The notes beneath the pieces are model-generated. The model searched no databases. It saw only the letters and a list, made by a program, of their open reading frames with translations, and was not told the origin of the DNA. The position numbers were made by a program, and so were the translations under genes. From Muribaculum sp. (lineage in GTDB: Bacteria > Bacteroidota > Bacteroidia > Bacteroidales > Muribaculaceae), in NCBI GenBank assembly GCA_009775095.1, contig VSOZ01000014.1:25078-89077 (forward strand): a stretch of 64,000 bases of DNA, in the 5' to 3' direction. Positions 1 to 8,319 of the stretch are shown in pieces (positions within the stretch are counted from its first letter, which is position 1; each line of letters starts with the position of its first letter).

Positions 1-64
1 CCGATTTTTTATTCCATATGGGTAAAAAGTGACGTTTCATCGACAAAATTACCTGCTAATTTCG

Positions 65-72
65 TAATTTTG
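65..72 (+). promoter_or_regulatory. Bacteroidetes -7 promoter box for the amidase gene
   Basis: TAATTTTG matches the Bacteroidetes TAnnTTTG box. A transcript would start about 7 bases downstream, so the in-frame TTG at 70 cannot be the start codon and the ATG at 91 is favoured. The matching -33 element is not clear. Confidence 0.6.
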
Positions 73-90
73 CACTATATTAAAGAAAAT

Positions 91-1203
91 ATGGGCCGAT
101 TGTTCCAAATCTTATTCATTTTTGTGGCTTTGACATGTCAGTATACCGGTGCGGAGGCAAAGGATTTTGTCTTGGTTATTGATGCAGGTCACGGAGGTCA
201 TGATTACGGAGCGGTCGGTGACAAGACCAATGAAAAATCGATAAATCTCGGCGTCGCTCTTAAATTCGGCAAGCTTGTTAAGCAGCATCATAAAGATGTG
301 AAAGTGGTGTATACCCGCGACGGTGATTACTTCAAGACTCTTCAGCAACGGGCAGAGATAGCCAATAAAGCCTCCGGCGACCTGTTTGTGTCGATACATA
401 CCAACTCTGTTGACAAAAGAAACAAAAACCGCCGCAGAATAAAGGGTACCGCCACCTATACATTAGGCCTTCATCGCAGTGCCGAAAACCTTGATGTGGC
501 CAAGCGTGAAAATGCCGTGATGATGCTTGAGGATGATTTTACAGCTACATATCAGGGCTTTGATCCTAATTCTACCGAATCATATATAATATTCGAGTTG
601 AGCCAGAATAAGCACATGGACCAGAGTATCGACTTTGCGAGCAAGGTTCAGTCAGAGATGGTGTCAACTGCCGGCCGGCAGGACAATGGTGTGCGTCAGG
701 CCGGGTTCTGGGTTCTTGCCAAAACAGGAATGCCTGCGGTGCTTGTAGAGCTGGACTTCATCTGCAATCCTGTGTCGGAGCAGTTTTTGGGTTCGGAAAA
801 GGGGCAGACTAAATTTGCCAAGGCTATATATAACGCTTTTACATCGTATAAAACGGCATATGATCATAGCTCGGGTGGAAAGGTCCGTGTTGAGGATGAC
901 ACTCCCATATTGACTGATGATGACTCCGATGAAGATGACGACATGCAGGGCGATATGATTGACAATGGCGGTGAGTTGCGCTACAGGATTCAGATACTTG
1001 CTTCCGACGTGAAGTTAAAATCCGGGTCGTCGCAATTTAAAGGATTGAAGAATGTCGACAACTATTATGACGGTGGATTGTATAAATATACGGTGGGCGA
1101 CTATAATTCTATGGACGAGGCTCTGATAGAACTTAAAAAAGTAAGGTTAAAACACCGTGAAGCGTTTGTAATAACCATGCGTGACGGAAAGCGCGTAAAA
1201 TGA
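91..1203 (+). CDS. N-acetylmuramoyl-L-alanine amidase (Amidase_3), exported
   Basis: This is a zinc amidase that cleaves the bond between N-acetylmuramic acid and L-alanine in peptidoglycan, acting in the periplasm during wall remodelling. An N-terminal hydrophobic signal segment (residues 1-23) precedes the Amidase_3 fold. The zinc ligands are visible as DAGHGG (His34), a Glu near residue 48 in TNEKSINL, and the His of VSIHTN. The catalytic Glu lies in VLVELDF. After an acidic linker (DDDSDEDDD), the last ~75 residues look like a SPOR-type domain that would target septal glycan. The start is ATG 91 because the -7 box overlaps the upstream TTG. The MCE gene follows after 30 bp, so the two are probably co-transcribed. 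Length (370 aa) is usual for Bacteroidetes AmiC-like enzymes. Confidence 0.9.
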   Translation: MGRLFQILFIFVALTCQYTGAEAKDFVLVIDAGHGGHDYGAVGDKTNEKSINLGVALKFGKLVKQHHKDVKVVYTRDGDYFKTLQQRAEIANKASGDLFVSIHTNSVDKRNKNRRRIKGTATYTLGLHRSAENLDVAKRENAVMMLEDDFTATYQGFDPNSTESYIIFELSQNKHMDQSIDFASKVQSEMVSTAGRQDNGVRQAGFWVLAKTGMPAVLVELDFICNPVSEQFLGSEKGQTKFAKAIYNAFTSYKTAYDHSSGGKVRVEDDTPILTDDDSDEDDDMQGDMIDNGGELRYRIQILASDVKLKSGSSQFKGLKNVDNYYDGGLYKYTVGDYNSMDEALIELKKVRLKHREAFVITMRDGKRVK

Positions 1204-1233
1204 CATAAAATACTTTAACGACAGAATATAATT

Positions 1234-2133
1234 ATGAAACGATATTCCAAAGAACTTATAATAGGACTTTCGGTGCTGATAGCTGCCTTGGTGCTCTTTT
1301 TCGGCATCGATTATCTTAAAGGGATAAATGTATTTAAGGCATCCAATTACTATTATGTGTCATATACCGATGTAAACGGGCTTTCTGTATCCGCTCCTGT
1401 GACTCTCAACGGCTTCAAGGTTGGGCAGGTGCGCGACATCACGTACGAGTACGATAATCCCGGTCATGTCATGGTGGAGCTTGCTCTTGATCATAAACTA
1501 AAGGTACCTGCCGGAAGTGAGGCTGTGATAAGTAATGACATACTCGGCACATCGACCGTTGTTCTGAAATTCTCAACTGCCACCGATCATCATGACGTCG
1601 GCGACAAACTTATCGGTATTACCGAACCCTCGATGGTCGACGGACTGACAAAGACTCTCAAGCCGGCTGCCACATCTATACTGCCTAAAGTAGATTCTTT
1701 GCTTACATCAGTCAATGCGCTTGTAAGCGACTCTGCCCTTATAAGGTCGGTCAGGCGGCTTGATGCCATTACGGCAAGTCTTCAGGCGACTACTGTATAT
1801 CTTAACCGCACACTCGCCACTATGCCCAAAACAATGTCAACCGTCGACGGAGTTGCATCCAATCTTGACTCTATAACCCGCGATCTTGCCGTAGTATCGG
1901 AGGACCTTAAGCGGTTGCCTTTAAAAGAGACAATGGATAATGTCAACGCCATAACCTCAAATGTTAATGAGGTCACCGGTCAGTTGACAAGAACCGACAA
2001 TACACTCGGGCTTCTGCTGAATGACCGTGTACTTTACGACCGTATGGATAGTATTACACTCGGTATCGACTCTATATTGGGCGATTTTCAGAAAAATCCC
2101 AAGCGCTACGTACCGCCGATAAAAATATTTTGA
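1234..2133 (+). CDS. MlaD/MCE-family lipid transport protein
   Basis: One N-terminal membrane helix (residues ~8-25) is followed by a single MCE domain (~35-115, containing YTDVNGLSVSAPVTLNG and VGQVRDI). The ~180-residue tail is mostly helical. MCE proteins form hexameric rings that carry phospholipids between inner and outer membrane. In many Bacteroidetes genomes the gene follows an AmiC-like amidase, as here. The MlaE permease and MlaF ATPase are not in this window, so the full transporter must be encoded elsewhere or this copy works alone. The substrate cannot be read from the sequence. Confidence 0.85.
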   Translation: MKRYSKELIIGLSVLIAALVLFFGIDYLKGINVFKASNYYYVSYTDVNGLSVSAPVTLNGFKVGQVRDITYEYDNPGHVMVELALDHKLKVPAGSEAVISNDILGTSTVVLKFSTATDHHDVGDKLIGITEPSMVDGLTKTLKPAATSILPKVDSLLTSVNALVSDSALIRSVRRLDAITASLQATTVYLNRTLATMPKTMSTVDGVASNLDSITRDLAVVSEDLKRLPLKETMDNVNAITSNVNEVTGQLTRTDNTLGLLLNDRVLYDRMDSITLGIDSILGDFQKNPKRYVPPIKIF

Positions 2134-2473
2134 CACCGGTTTGTTGTTATTTAGATTGGTTCTAAATAGTTGATAACTTTTGTCAGGATTTGTTCCACAC
2201 CGTACTTATGGCGCATATCTGACTTATACGATGGTTTCACAGAAAATACCGGTATGTTGATATAATATTGGCGGCGCTGTTAATGTGCTGAAACTCAAGT
2301 GGATGGCAAAATGCGGCATAACCTTTTCGTCGTAAAAGTTAGTGCATGCATAATCGGCTGAAAAACAGATGGGTTGTAGAATGATTATAAAATCCAAATA
2401 TTTTTTGCATTGTTTTTCAGAAAAAAGATGGGGAAATTTGCATTTACAAAGCAATGCCTAATTTACAGACTTC
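2134..2473. other. 340-bp intergenic region upstream of dnaA
   Basis: There is no convincing gene here. It contains an 8-bp inverted repeat at 2148-2168, an AGTTGATAA element at 2168-2176 and TGTTCCACA at 2191-2199. Both short elements are imperfect relatives of the DnaA box TTATCCACA. A weak promoter-like pair (TTTG at 2437, TAATTTAC at 2459) lies just before the dnaA start. I do not call an origin, because clustered good DnaA boxes are lacking. Confidence 0.5.
2148..2168. promoter_or_regulatory. Inverted repeat, possible Fur-family operator
   Basis: TATTTAGA, five bases, then TCTAAATA form a perfect 8-bp palindrome arm pair. It lacks a following T-tract, so it is not an obvious terminator. 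The shape (TTTAGA and TCTAAA arms around a short AT-rich centre) resembles operators of Fur-family metal regulators. The regulator and the target are inferred; the nearest downstream gene is dnaA, 305 bp away. Confidence 0.35.
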
Positions 2474-3856
2474 ATGAACGAACCTCAACAAGAGTTATGG
2501 GAGAGGTGTCTGAAAAAAATACAGGACAATCTCCCGGCCGCTCAATTTGACGCATGGTTTAAGCCTATTACATCTTTGAGTTTCGACGGTACGAAACTCC
2601 GGCTTAAAGTACCTACATTCTTCTTTGTCGAGCAGCTCGAAGAGCGCTATGCCCGATTGTTTTTCTTTGCGTTGCGCCATGTTTACGGCAAGGACGTAAA
2701 GCTTGAGTATGTATACAATCAGGTAGGTGCCGATCCGCAGTCGTCGGTAACCATCAACAGTGCCAAACCCAGCGTGGCGGTAAAGCCCCATGTTGGCAAT
2801 CCTTTCGTAACCGATGTTGTTGAGGAGTTCGATTCACGTTTAAACCCTAAAAATACTTTTGAGAACTATTGCGCAAGTCCGTCTAACAAGATAGCCCGCT
2901 CGATAGGCATGGCCATTGCTTCCGATCCAAAGTGCAAGACGTTTAACCCAATGTTTGTTTTCGGTCCAACAGGAGTGGGAAAGACCCATCTCATACAGGC
3001 CATTGGCATAGGCATAAAGGAGCGTGACGAGTCTGCGCGTGTGCTTTATCTGTCGGCACGTCTTTTTGAAAACCAATATACGGCGGCTTCTACGGCCACT
3101 CCGAGCAGGGTCAATGAATTCATAAATTTCTATCAGTCTATCGATGTGCTGATTATCGATGACATTCAGGACCTTATGCATAAGCCGAAGACCCAAAATG
3201 CGTTCTTCCACATATTCAACCACCTGCATCATAATCAGCGACAGATAATAATGTCAAGCGATTGTGCTCCGGCCGATATGAAGGATATGCATGAACGCCT
3301 GCTGTCAAGGTTTAAATCGGGTATGACCGTTGAACTTGAAAAACCCGATATCGACTTGCGGCGTGAGGTGCTTTCACGAAAGGCTGCGCAGGACGGTCTT
3401 GACATTCCCGACGATGTGCTTGAATATATAGCAGCTAATGTCACTGACAGCATTCGTGAGCTTGAGGGAATAATGGTGTCGCTTCTGGCCCATGCTACAA
3501 TACTGAACTGCAAGGTTACCATCGACTTGGCACGTACGGTACTCGGCAATGCCGTGAAGGTCCATAAGAAACCTGTAAACTTTGAGATGATAACGCAGTG
3601 CGTCAGCGATTATTATCACGTAGATCCTGATGCCATATTTGCAAAGTGCCGTAAACGCGAGATTTCCGATGCCCGTCAGATGGTGATGTTTCTTGCTCGG
3701 CGCGATGCAAAGATGCCGGTGACCGCTATCGGTACCCGTCTGTCGCGTAGCCATGCCACAGTGCTTCATGCATGTCGCAATATCGAAGAACGTCTGTCGA
3801 TGGAGACAGCCCTGCGCGATGATCTCTCCAAGCTCGAAGCCATGATAAAAGGCTGA
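2474..3856 (+). CDS. dnaA: Chromosomal replication initiator DnaA
   Basis: DnaA binds DnaA boxes at the origin, oligomerises with ATP and opens the duplex. Domain I covers residues ~1-85. The AAA+ domain carries Walker A GPTGVGKT (from residue 164), Walker B LIIDDIQD (~229) and the arginine-finger region LLSRFKSG. Domain IV has the DARQMVMFLARR helix and the signature around residues 426-433, which reads SHATVLHA. In E. coli the same spot is DHTTVLHA, so the Asp that touches the DnaA box is Ser here. The length (460 aa) is normal. A strong terminator follows at 3886, so dnaA is monocistronic; dnaN is not adjacent, as is common in this phylum. Confidence 0.97.
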   Translation: MNEPQQELWERCLKKIQDNLPAAQFDAWFKPITSLSFDGTKLRLKVPTFFFVEQLEERYARLFFFALRHVYGKDVKLEYVYNQVGADPQSSVTINSAKPSVAVKPHVGNPFVTDVVEEFDSRLNPKNTFENYCASPSNKIARSIGMAIASDPKCKTFNPMFVFGPTGVGKTHLIQAIGIGIKERDESARVLYLSARLFENQYTAASTATPSRVNEFINFYQSIDVLIIDDIQDLMHKPKTQNAFFHIFNHLHHNQRQIIMSSDCAPADMKDMHERLLSRFKSGMTVELEKPDIDLRREVLSRKAAQDGLDIPDDVLEYIAANVTDSIRELEGIMVSLLAHATILNCKVTIDLARTVLGNAVKVHKKPVNFEMITQCVSDYYHVDPDAIFAKCRKREISDARQMVMFLARRDAKMPVTAIGTRLSRSHATVLHACRNIEERLSMETALRDDLSKLEAMIKG

Positions 3857-3885
3857 CATAACCCTGTCAGCCGGTAAGATACAGC

Positions 3886-3917
3886 AAGCGGATGCCGACG
3901 GCATCCGCTTTTTATTT
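3886..3917 (+). terminator. Rho-independent terminator after dnaA
   Basis: AAGCGGATGCC and GGCATCCGCTT form an 11-bp perfect stem with a GAC loop, followed by TTTTATTTT. Confidence 0.9.
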
Positions 3918-3974
3918 TCGTGCATTTAGTGTTGTTTAACATTGGTGTGCCTGATTGCTGCCCATGTGCGGTGC

Positions 3975-3982
3975 TACATTTG
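3975..3982 (+). promoter_or_regulatory. -7 promoter box for the clamp-motif small protein
   Basis: TACATTTG fits TAnnTTTG exactly and lies between the dnaA terminator and the next start codon. It predicts a 5' leader of about 20 bases and supports the start at 4008. The -33 element is weak. Confidence 0.55.
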
Positions 3983-4007
3983 CCATGTAAATTTTAGGCA
4001 AACAGAG

Positions 4008-4256
4008 ATGGGAACAATTAATAGAACCGACGTTATTTATGCCACGCTCATGCAGCGCGGACGTCAGATAGCTACATTTACGTTTAGCGGACTTGCTTCA
4101 TTCAGCGATATCATCAGCCATGTGCGCCGTGCTACATCGGGCTGTATCGGCCTTGTGACTCTACATATGCGCAACCGCAGCCAAGGATGGAGCCAGAACC
4201 GCTCGTTTATAATGTCGCCGACCCCCTCGGCTCCCGTGCAGCTTTCGCTATTCTGA
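4008..4256 (+). CDS. Small protein with C-terminal sliding-clamp-binding motif
   Basis: The product has 82 residues and I do not recognise a named family. The body contains GRQIATFTFSG, a HVRRATSG segment and LVTLHMRNRSQGW. It is basic and probably a small alpha/beta fold without membrane segments or signal peptide. The tail is a proline/serine linker (SPTPSAPV) ending in QLSLF at the very C-terminus (78-82). QL[SD]LF is the established consensus by which polymerases and replication factors bind the beta sliding clamp DnaN. The gene has its own promoter, directly follows the dnaA terminator, and is read in the same direction. Role in replication or its control is inferred from this motif and position only. 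Start 4008 is chosen because the in-frame GTG at 3942 lies upstream of the -7 box. Confidence 0.7.
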   Translation: MGTINRTDVIYATLMQRGRQIATFTFSGLASFSDIISHVRRATSGCIGLVTLHMRNRSQGWSQNRSFIMSPTPSAPVQLSLF

Positions 4257-4321
4257 CAAACATCTTTTTAAGAATAAGAGTATTACTTTGACGCGATGTG
4301 CTTATTATTGAAAAGTTTTAT

Positions 4322-4329
4322 TAAATTTG
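4322..4329 (+). promoter_or_regulatory. -7 promoter box for the M16 protease gene
   Basis: TAAATTTG fits TAnnTTTG. It overlaps the in-frame upstream start at 4327, so translation should begin at ATG 4378, giving a leader of about 42 bases. Confidence 0.55.
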
Positions 4330-4377
4330 TGGCCGTATAGTCAAAAACTATACCTAAGAATCATAGTCATATTAACA

Positions 4378-7200
4378 ATGAGAAAGTATTTTAATCGAAT
4401 GCTGTTGCTATTCGCTTTGATGGCAGCGGCGTCTGCGTCTGTTAAGGCGCAGCAGATGCCCCCGATTCCGGTTGATCCCAATGTGAGGATAGGGCGTCTT
4501 GACAACGGCCTGACGTACTACATCCGTCACAACGAGTATCCTAAGGATCAGGCTGATTATTACATTGCACAGAAAGTAGGGTCAATTCTTGAAGAGGACA
4601 ATCAGCGCGGACTTGCTCACTTCCTTGAGCATATGTGTTTTAACGGTACCAAGAACTTCCCCGGCAATGAGATCGTCTCTTGGCTTGAGACCGTAGGCGT
4701 GAAGTTCGGACGCAACCTGAACGCTTACACATCTGTGGATGAGACTGTATATAATATATGTCAGGTGCCTACCGCACGCGAATCGGTTCAGGACTCCTGT
4801 CTGCTCATTCTTCATGACTGGGCCGACGGACTGTTGCTTGACGGTGAGGAGATCGACAAGGAGCGTGCTGTCATTCATGAAGAGTGGCGTAGTAGAAATG
4901 TCGGCCAGCAGCGTATACTTGAAACTCTTCTGCCGGTTATGTATCCCGGTAGCAAGTATGCCCATCGTATGCCTATCGGTACAATGGAGGTAGTAGACAA
5001 TTTCCCTCATCAGGCGTTGCGTGACTACTACGAGACATGGTATCGTCCCGACCAGCAGGGTATAATCGTGGTCGGTGACATCGATGTAGATCGTATCGAG
5101 GCTAAGATAAAGGAGATATTCTCCGACATCAAGATGCCCGAAAATCCCAAGGAGCGCCATTATTTCCCTGTCGCTGACAATAAAGAGCCGATATTCGCTG
5201 TCGGCAAGGATAAAGAGCAGGATCGTGCCATTGTGCAGATAATGTTCAGAAGCGACGTGCGTCCCGACTCTTTGAAAGGCAATCTTGATTATCTTGTCGA
5301 GCTTTATGCTATGGACATGATTAAGAGTATGCTTCGTTCACGCCTTAACGACATTATGTCGAAGCCTGACGCTCCGTTTGCCATTGCTTCCGTATCTGAC
5401 GGTGACCTGCTTGCCAAGACTAAGGATGCGTTCATTCTTTTAGGTATACCTAAGGGCAATGATATAATGCCTACATTTGAGGCTATCTACCGTGAGGGTC
5501 TGCGTGCAAAGCGCGGAGGCTTCACCGCATCGGAGTACGGCCGTGCACGCAGCGAATACTTGTCGCAGCTTGAGAATCAGTATAAGAACCGCAATTCGGC
5601 TACATCCACTTCATTGGTTCAGGGCTATGTGCGTAATTTTATCGACAACGAACCTATACCCGGTATAGAAAACGAGTATCAGATAATGAGCATGTTGGCC
5701 AATCAGGTGCCGGTTGAGGCTCTTAATATGGCGATGACACAGCTTATGCCTGACAGTAATGTAGTGGTACTTGCCATGTTGCCTGATAACGGTGAGTTTA
5801 TCATTCCTACCGAGGCACAACTTGCTGACGCTATGAAGAAAGTGGCCGCCGAGAATATCGAGGCTTATGTCGACGAGGTAAAGAGCGAGCCGCTCATTGC
5901 TGAGCTTCCCAAACCCGGAAAGATTGTCAGCACATCGGATGACAAGGAATTCGGTGCTGTCGTATGGACTCTTTCCAACGGGGCCAAGGTTGTGGTAAAA
6001 CATACCGACTTCAAGGATGACGAAGTGATATTCGGAGCTGTAGCAAAGGGCGGTACGTCCGGTTACGGCAGCGAGTATGACCTTGACCTCCGCTACTTGC
6101 CGGTGGCTTTGACTTCGACCGGTCTCGGTACATACACTTCGGCCGACCTTCAGAAGTACATGGCCGGAAAGCAGGCTTCCGTAAGTGTTGACCTGTCGGA
6201 TTATGACCGTTCACTCTCCGGTAGCGCCGTGCCTAAGGACATGCCTACTTTGATGGAACTTATATACATGACATTCACCGGATTCAATCTTGATCCGGCT
6301 GAATTTGAGGCTACTCAGAATCTTTATACCGGATATTTCCAAAATCAGGAAGCCAATCCGCAGTTCCAGTTCTCGAAGCGTCTTCAGGAGTCTATCCAGA
6401 ATTCACCCCGTCATTATGCTTTGGATGTGAACACCATCAAGAATGCCAACCGTGACAATATACTTAAGATTGTCAAGGAGCAGCTCGATAATGTAGGTGA
6501 GTATACGTTCTACTTTGTTGGCAATGTCGACATTGAGGCTCTGAAGCCGTTGGTTGAGCAGTATATAGCCTCAATCCCCGGAAAGGCTGTTGCCGATAAG
6601 GCTATACAGACTGTAGGCCTCGGCCTGAAGACCGGCTCTGCTACCGATCAGGTGACTCAGAAGATGGATACTCCGCAGACTTTTGCCGCCGTACTTGCTC
6701 TTGCCAAGATGCCTTACTCGTCAAAGAACCAGAAGCTGACGTCAATAGCCGCTCAGATACTGTCGGCACGTCTCGTGAAGATTGTTCGTGAAGACGAAGG
6801 AGCGGTTTATTCGATCAGTGCAAGCGGAGGTTTGTCGCGAATTGGCGATACCGGTTACAATGCCGTTATCGAGTCGGTATTCCCGATGAAGCCTGAGATG
6901 AAAGACAAGGTTCTTGAGATTATTGCCGGACAGTTTGACGACATGACATCCAACATCACTGCCGAGGAGCTTAATAAGGTCAAGGAGTATATGGTGAAGG
7001 ACGCAACCGCCAATCTTAAGAAGAACACCGCGTGGGAGAACGCTATGGAGGGTTACGCCATCCTGTCTGTCAACACATTTACAAATGCTGTTGATGAAAT
7101 CAACGCTATCTCCGCCGAGGATGTGAAAGCCTACATGAAGGAGTTTATGAAGCAGAACAACTACCGTGTATTTATAATGGATCCGGAGACTGCCGAATAA
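4378..7200 (+). CDS. M16-family zinc metalloprotease, large two-unit form, exported
   Basis: This 940-residue insulinase/pitrilysin-type peptidase starts with a signal peptide (residues 1-25, cleavage near VKAQQ). The first half holds the inverted zinc motif HFLEH followed by MCFNGT, and the distal Glu ligand in ERAVIHEEW. NLNAYTSVDETVYN is also typical. The second half (~500-940) repeats the M16 fold without a zinc site and contains the late DEGAVYSISASGG substrate-binding loop. Proteins of this kind degrade short peptides in a clam-shell chamber, here most likely in the periplasm. It stands alone between its own promoter and a terminator at 7221. Confidence 0.92.
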   Translation: MRKYFNRMLLLFALMAAASASVKAQQMPPIPVDPNVRIGRLDNGLTYYIRHNEYPKDQADYYIAQKVGSILEEDNQRGLAHFLEHMCFNGTKNFPGNEIVSWLETVGVKFGRNLNAYTSVDETVYNICQVPTARESVQDSCLLILHDWADGLLLDGEEIDKERAVIHEEWRSRNVGQQRILETLLPVMYPGSKYAHRMPIGTMEVVDNFPHQALRDYYETWYRPDQQGIIVVGDIDVDRIEAKIKEIFSDIKMPENPKERHYFPVADNKEPIFAVGKDKEQDRAIVQIMFRSDVRPDSLKGNLDYLVELYAMDMIKSMLRSRLNDIMSKPDAPFAIASVSDGDLLAKTKDAFILLGIPKGNDIMPTFEAIYREGLRAKRGGFTASEYGRARSEYLSQLENQYKNRNSATSTSLVQGYVRNFIDNEPIPGIENEYQIMSMLANQVPVEALNMAMTQLMPDSNVVVLAMLPDNGEFIIPTEAQLADAMKKVAAENIEAYVDEVKSEPLIAELPKPGKIVSTSDDKEFGAVVWTLSNGAKVVVKHTDFKDDEVIFGAVAKGGTSGYGSEYDLDLRYLPVALTSTGLGTYTSADLQKYMAGKQASVSVDLSDYDRSLSGSAVPKDMPTLMELIYMTFTGFNLDPAEFEATQNLYTGYFQNQEANPQFQFSKRLQESIQNSPRHYALDVNTIKNANRDNILKIVKEQLDNVGEYTFYFVGNVDIEALKPLVEQYIASIPGKAVADKAIQTVGLGLKTGSATDQVTQKMDTPQTFAAVLALAKMPYSSKNQKLTSIAAQILSARLVKIVREDEGAVYSISASGGLSRIGDTGYNAVIESVFPMKPEMKDKVLEIIAGQFDDMTSNITAEELNKVKEYMVKDATANLKKNTAWENAMEGYAILSVNTFTNAVDEINAISAEDVKAYMKEFMKQNNYRVFIMDPETAE

Positions 7201-7220
7201 CTTGTAAACGATTATATAAA

Positions 7221-7255
7221 AAGAGCGGTCCGTTGAATTGCAGACCGCTCTTTTT
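7221..7255. terminator. Bidirectional terminator between M16 protease and nitroreductase genes
   Basis: AAGAGCGGTC and GACCGCTCTT form a 10-bp stem. T-runs follow it on both strands, so it can serve both converging genes. Confidence 0.9.
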
Positions 7256-7270
7256 GATTCGCATTGGATG

Positions 7271-8017
7271 CTATTTGAAAAATGTCTTGTCGAGATATTC
7301 GTTTAGACTTTTAGAAAACAGCGTGTTTGTTGCTCGTGGATATCTTACCTCGGCATATACCTGAGCCAATGTTTCCTTGGCGTTTTCGGCAATGAAGCGA
7401 GCGCTCTCTTCAAGCGATTCCTTTTCGGCATATAAGTTTCGGATTTCGGTGTCTGAATAGTCATGATAGCGCTCGTTGTGTATTATGCCGTTGACGGGCA
7501 GGCGGTCGGAGACGGGGGATTCTCCGTCGGGGTAGCCCACCGTGAGGGTGGTGAGCGGCACTACTCCGTCAGGTAGATGCAGCGCTTCGGCTATGTGCGG
7601 AGCGTTGTAGGCGGTCGTCCCGAGATAGCAACAACCGAGTCCGTGCATCTCGGCTAATGTGTTGAATTGCTGTGCGAACAGCGATGTGTCGATGGCCGCT
7701 GCCATAAGCATCTGCATGTTGTTGAAGCCGGCATCGGCGCGGTTTATCTCACACCAGCGACTGAAGCGGTTTATGTCGATGCAGAATGTAAGTAAAACAC
7801 TGCAGCCCGTCACTGACGGCTGGTTGAAGTGTAGCGGGGCCAACGCACGTTTGCCTTCGTCGGAGCGGGTGACAATAACGGAGTACAGCTGCATGTTTCC
7901 GGTATTGGGGGCGTGAGCCGCCTCTTCGATAAGCCGGGTCAGCAGTTTGTCGTCGACTTCCTGCGACGTGTATCGGCGTACTGTGCGCCTTGTTGAAAAA
8001 TATCGGTCTATATCCAT
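7271..8017 (-). CDS. Nitroreductase-family flavoprotein (NfsA-like)
   Basis: This FMN-dependent NAD(P)H oxidoreductase has 248 residues. The N-terminal STRRTVRRYTSQEVDD and HAPNTGNMQ segments are the usual FMN phosphate and ring contacts. The central GLGCCYLGT stretch and the late LTTLTVGYPDG match the NfsA/FRP branch. Such enzymes reduce quinones, nitro compounds or flavins in the cytosol; the true substrate is unknown. The gene has its own promoter and shares a terminator with the converging protease gene. Confidence 0.88.
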   Translation of the reverse strand: MDIDRYFSTRRTVRRYTSQEVDDKLLTRLIEEAAHAPNTGNMQLYSVIVTRSDEGKRALAPLHFNQPSVTGCSVLLTFCIDINRFSRWCEINRADAGFNNMQMLMAAAIDTSLFAQQFNTLAEMHGLGCCYLGTTAYNAPHIAEALHLPDGVVPLTTLTVGYPDGESPVSDRLPVNGIIHNERYHDYSDTEIRNLYAEKESLEESARFIAENAKETLAQVYAEVRYPRATNTLFSKSLNEYLDKTFFK

Positions 8018-8041
8018 GGTGTATATGTTGTTTATCGATTA

Positions 8042-8073
8042 CGAAAGTACTACAATATTGTGTAAATTCCAAA
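8042..8073 (-). promoter_or_regulatory. Promoter of the nitroreductase gene
   Basis: On the minus strand TTTG (8073-8070), 20 bases, then TACTTTCG (8049-8042) match the Bacteroidetes -33/-7 pattern with one mismatch. The predicted leader is about 18 bases. Confidence 0.7.
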
Positions 8074-8236
8074 ATGAGGTTGTAAAACATTATTGTAGGT
8101 CTTGCATTGATGTCGGTATGCGATAACATTGCGCGGATTGAATTTATGCGAAGTTTTCCGGTTTGAATTGATAAGCCGTTGATACATAGGTGGTGTCTAT
8201 TGTGCTCTTAGTGGTAAAGTTTTCCAAAACAAAAAT

Positions 8237-8245
8237 TGTTGATAA
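8237..8245 (-). promoter_or_regulatory. DnaA-box-like element upstream of nrdJ
   Basis: The minus strand reads TTATCAACA, one base from the DnaA box TTATCCACA. A closely similar TTATCAACT lies upstream of dnaA at 2168-2176. The rest of the 8074-8285 interval shows no gene. DnaA control is an inference. Confidence 0.3.
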
Positions 8246-8285
8246 CTTAAAACCTAATGATGTTGTGTATTTGGACAAGTGTATG

Positions 8286-8293
8286 TAGATTTG
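8286..8293 (+). promoter_or_regulatory. -7 promoter box for nrdJ
   Basis: TAGATTTG fits TAnnTTTG, with a GTTG 20 bp upstream as a possible -33 element. It predicts transcription from about 8300 and a leader of about 20 bases. Confidence 0.55.
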
Positions 8294-8319
8294 CATAAGT
8301 AATTAAATCATTGTTTTTC

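Noticed and set aside
2224..2454. 76-codon minus-strand frame upstream of dnaA
   Set aside because: It has no recognisable domain, no promoter in the right place, and composition like non-coding DNA.
2134..2473. Replication origin upstream of dnaA
   Set aside because: Only imperfect DnaA-box relatives are present and no repeated cluster is visible; GC skew would be needed to decide.
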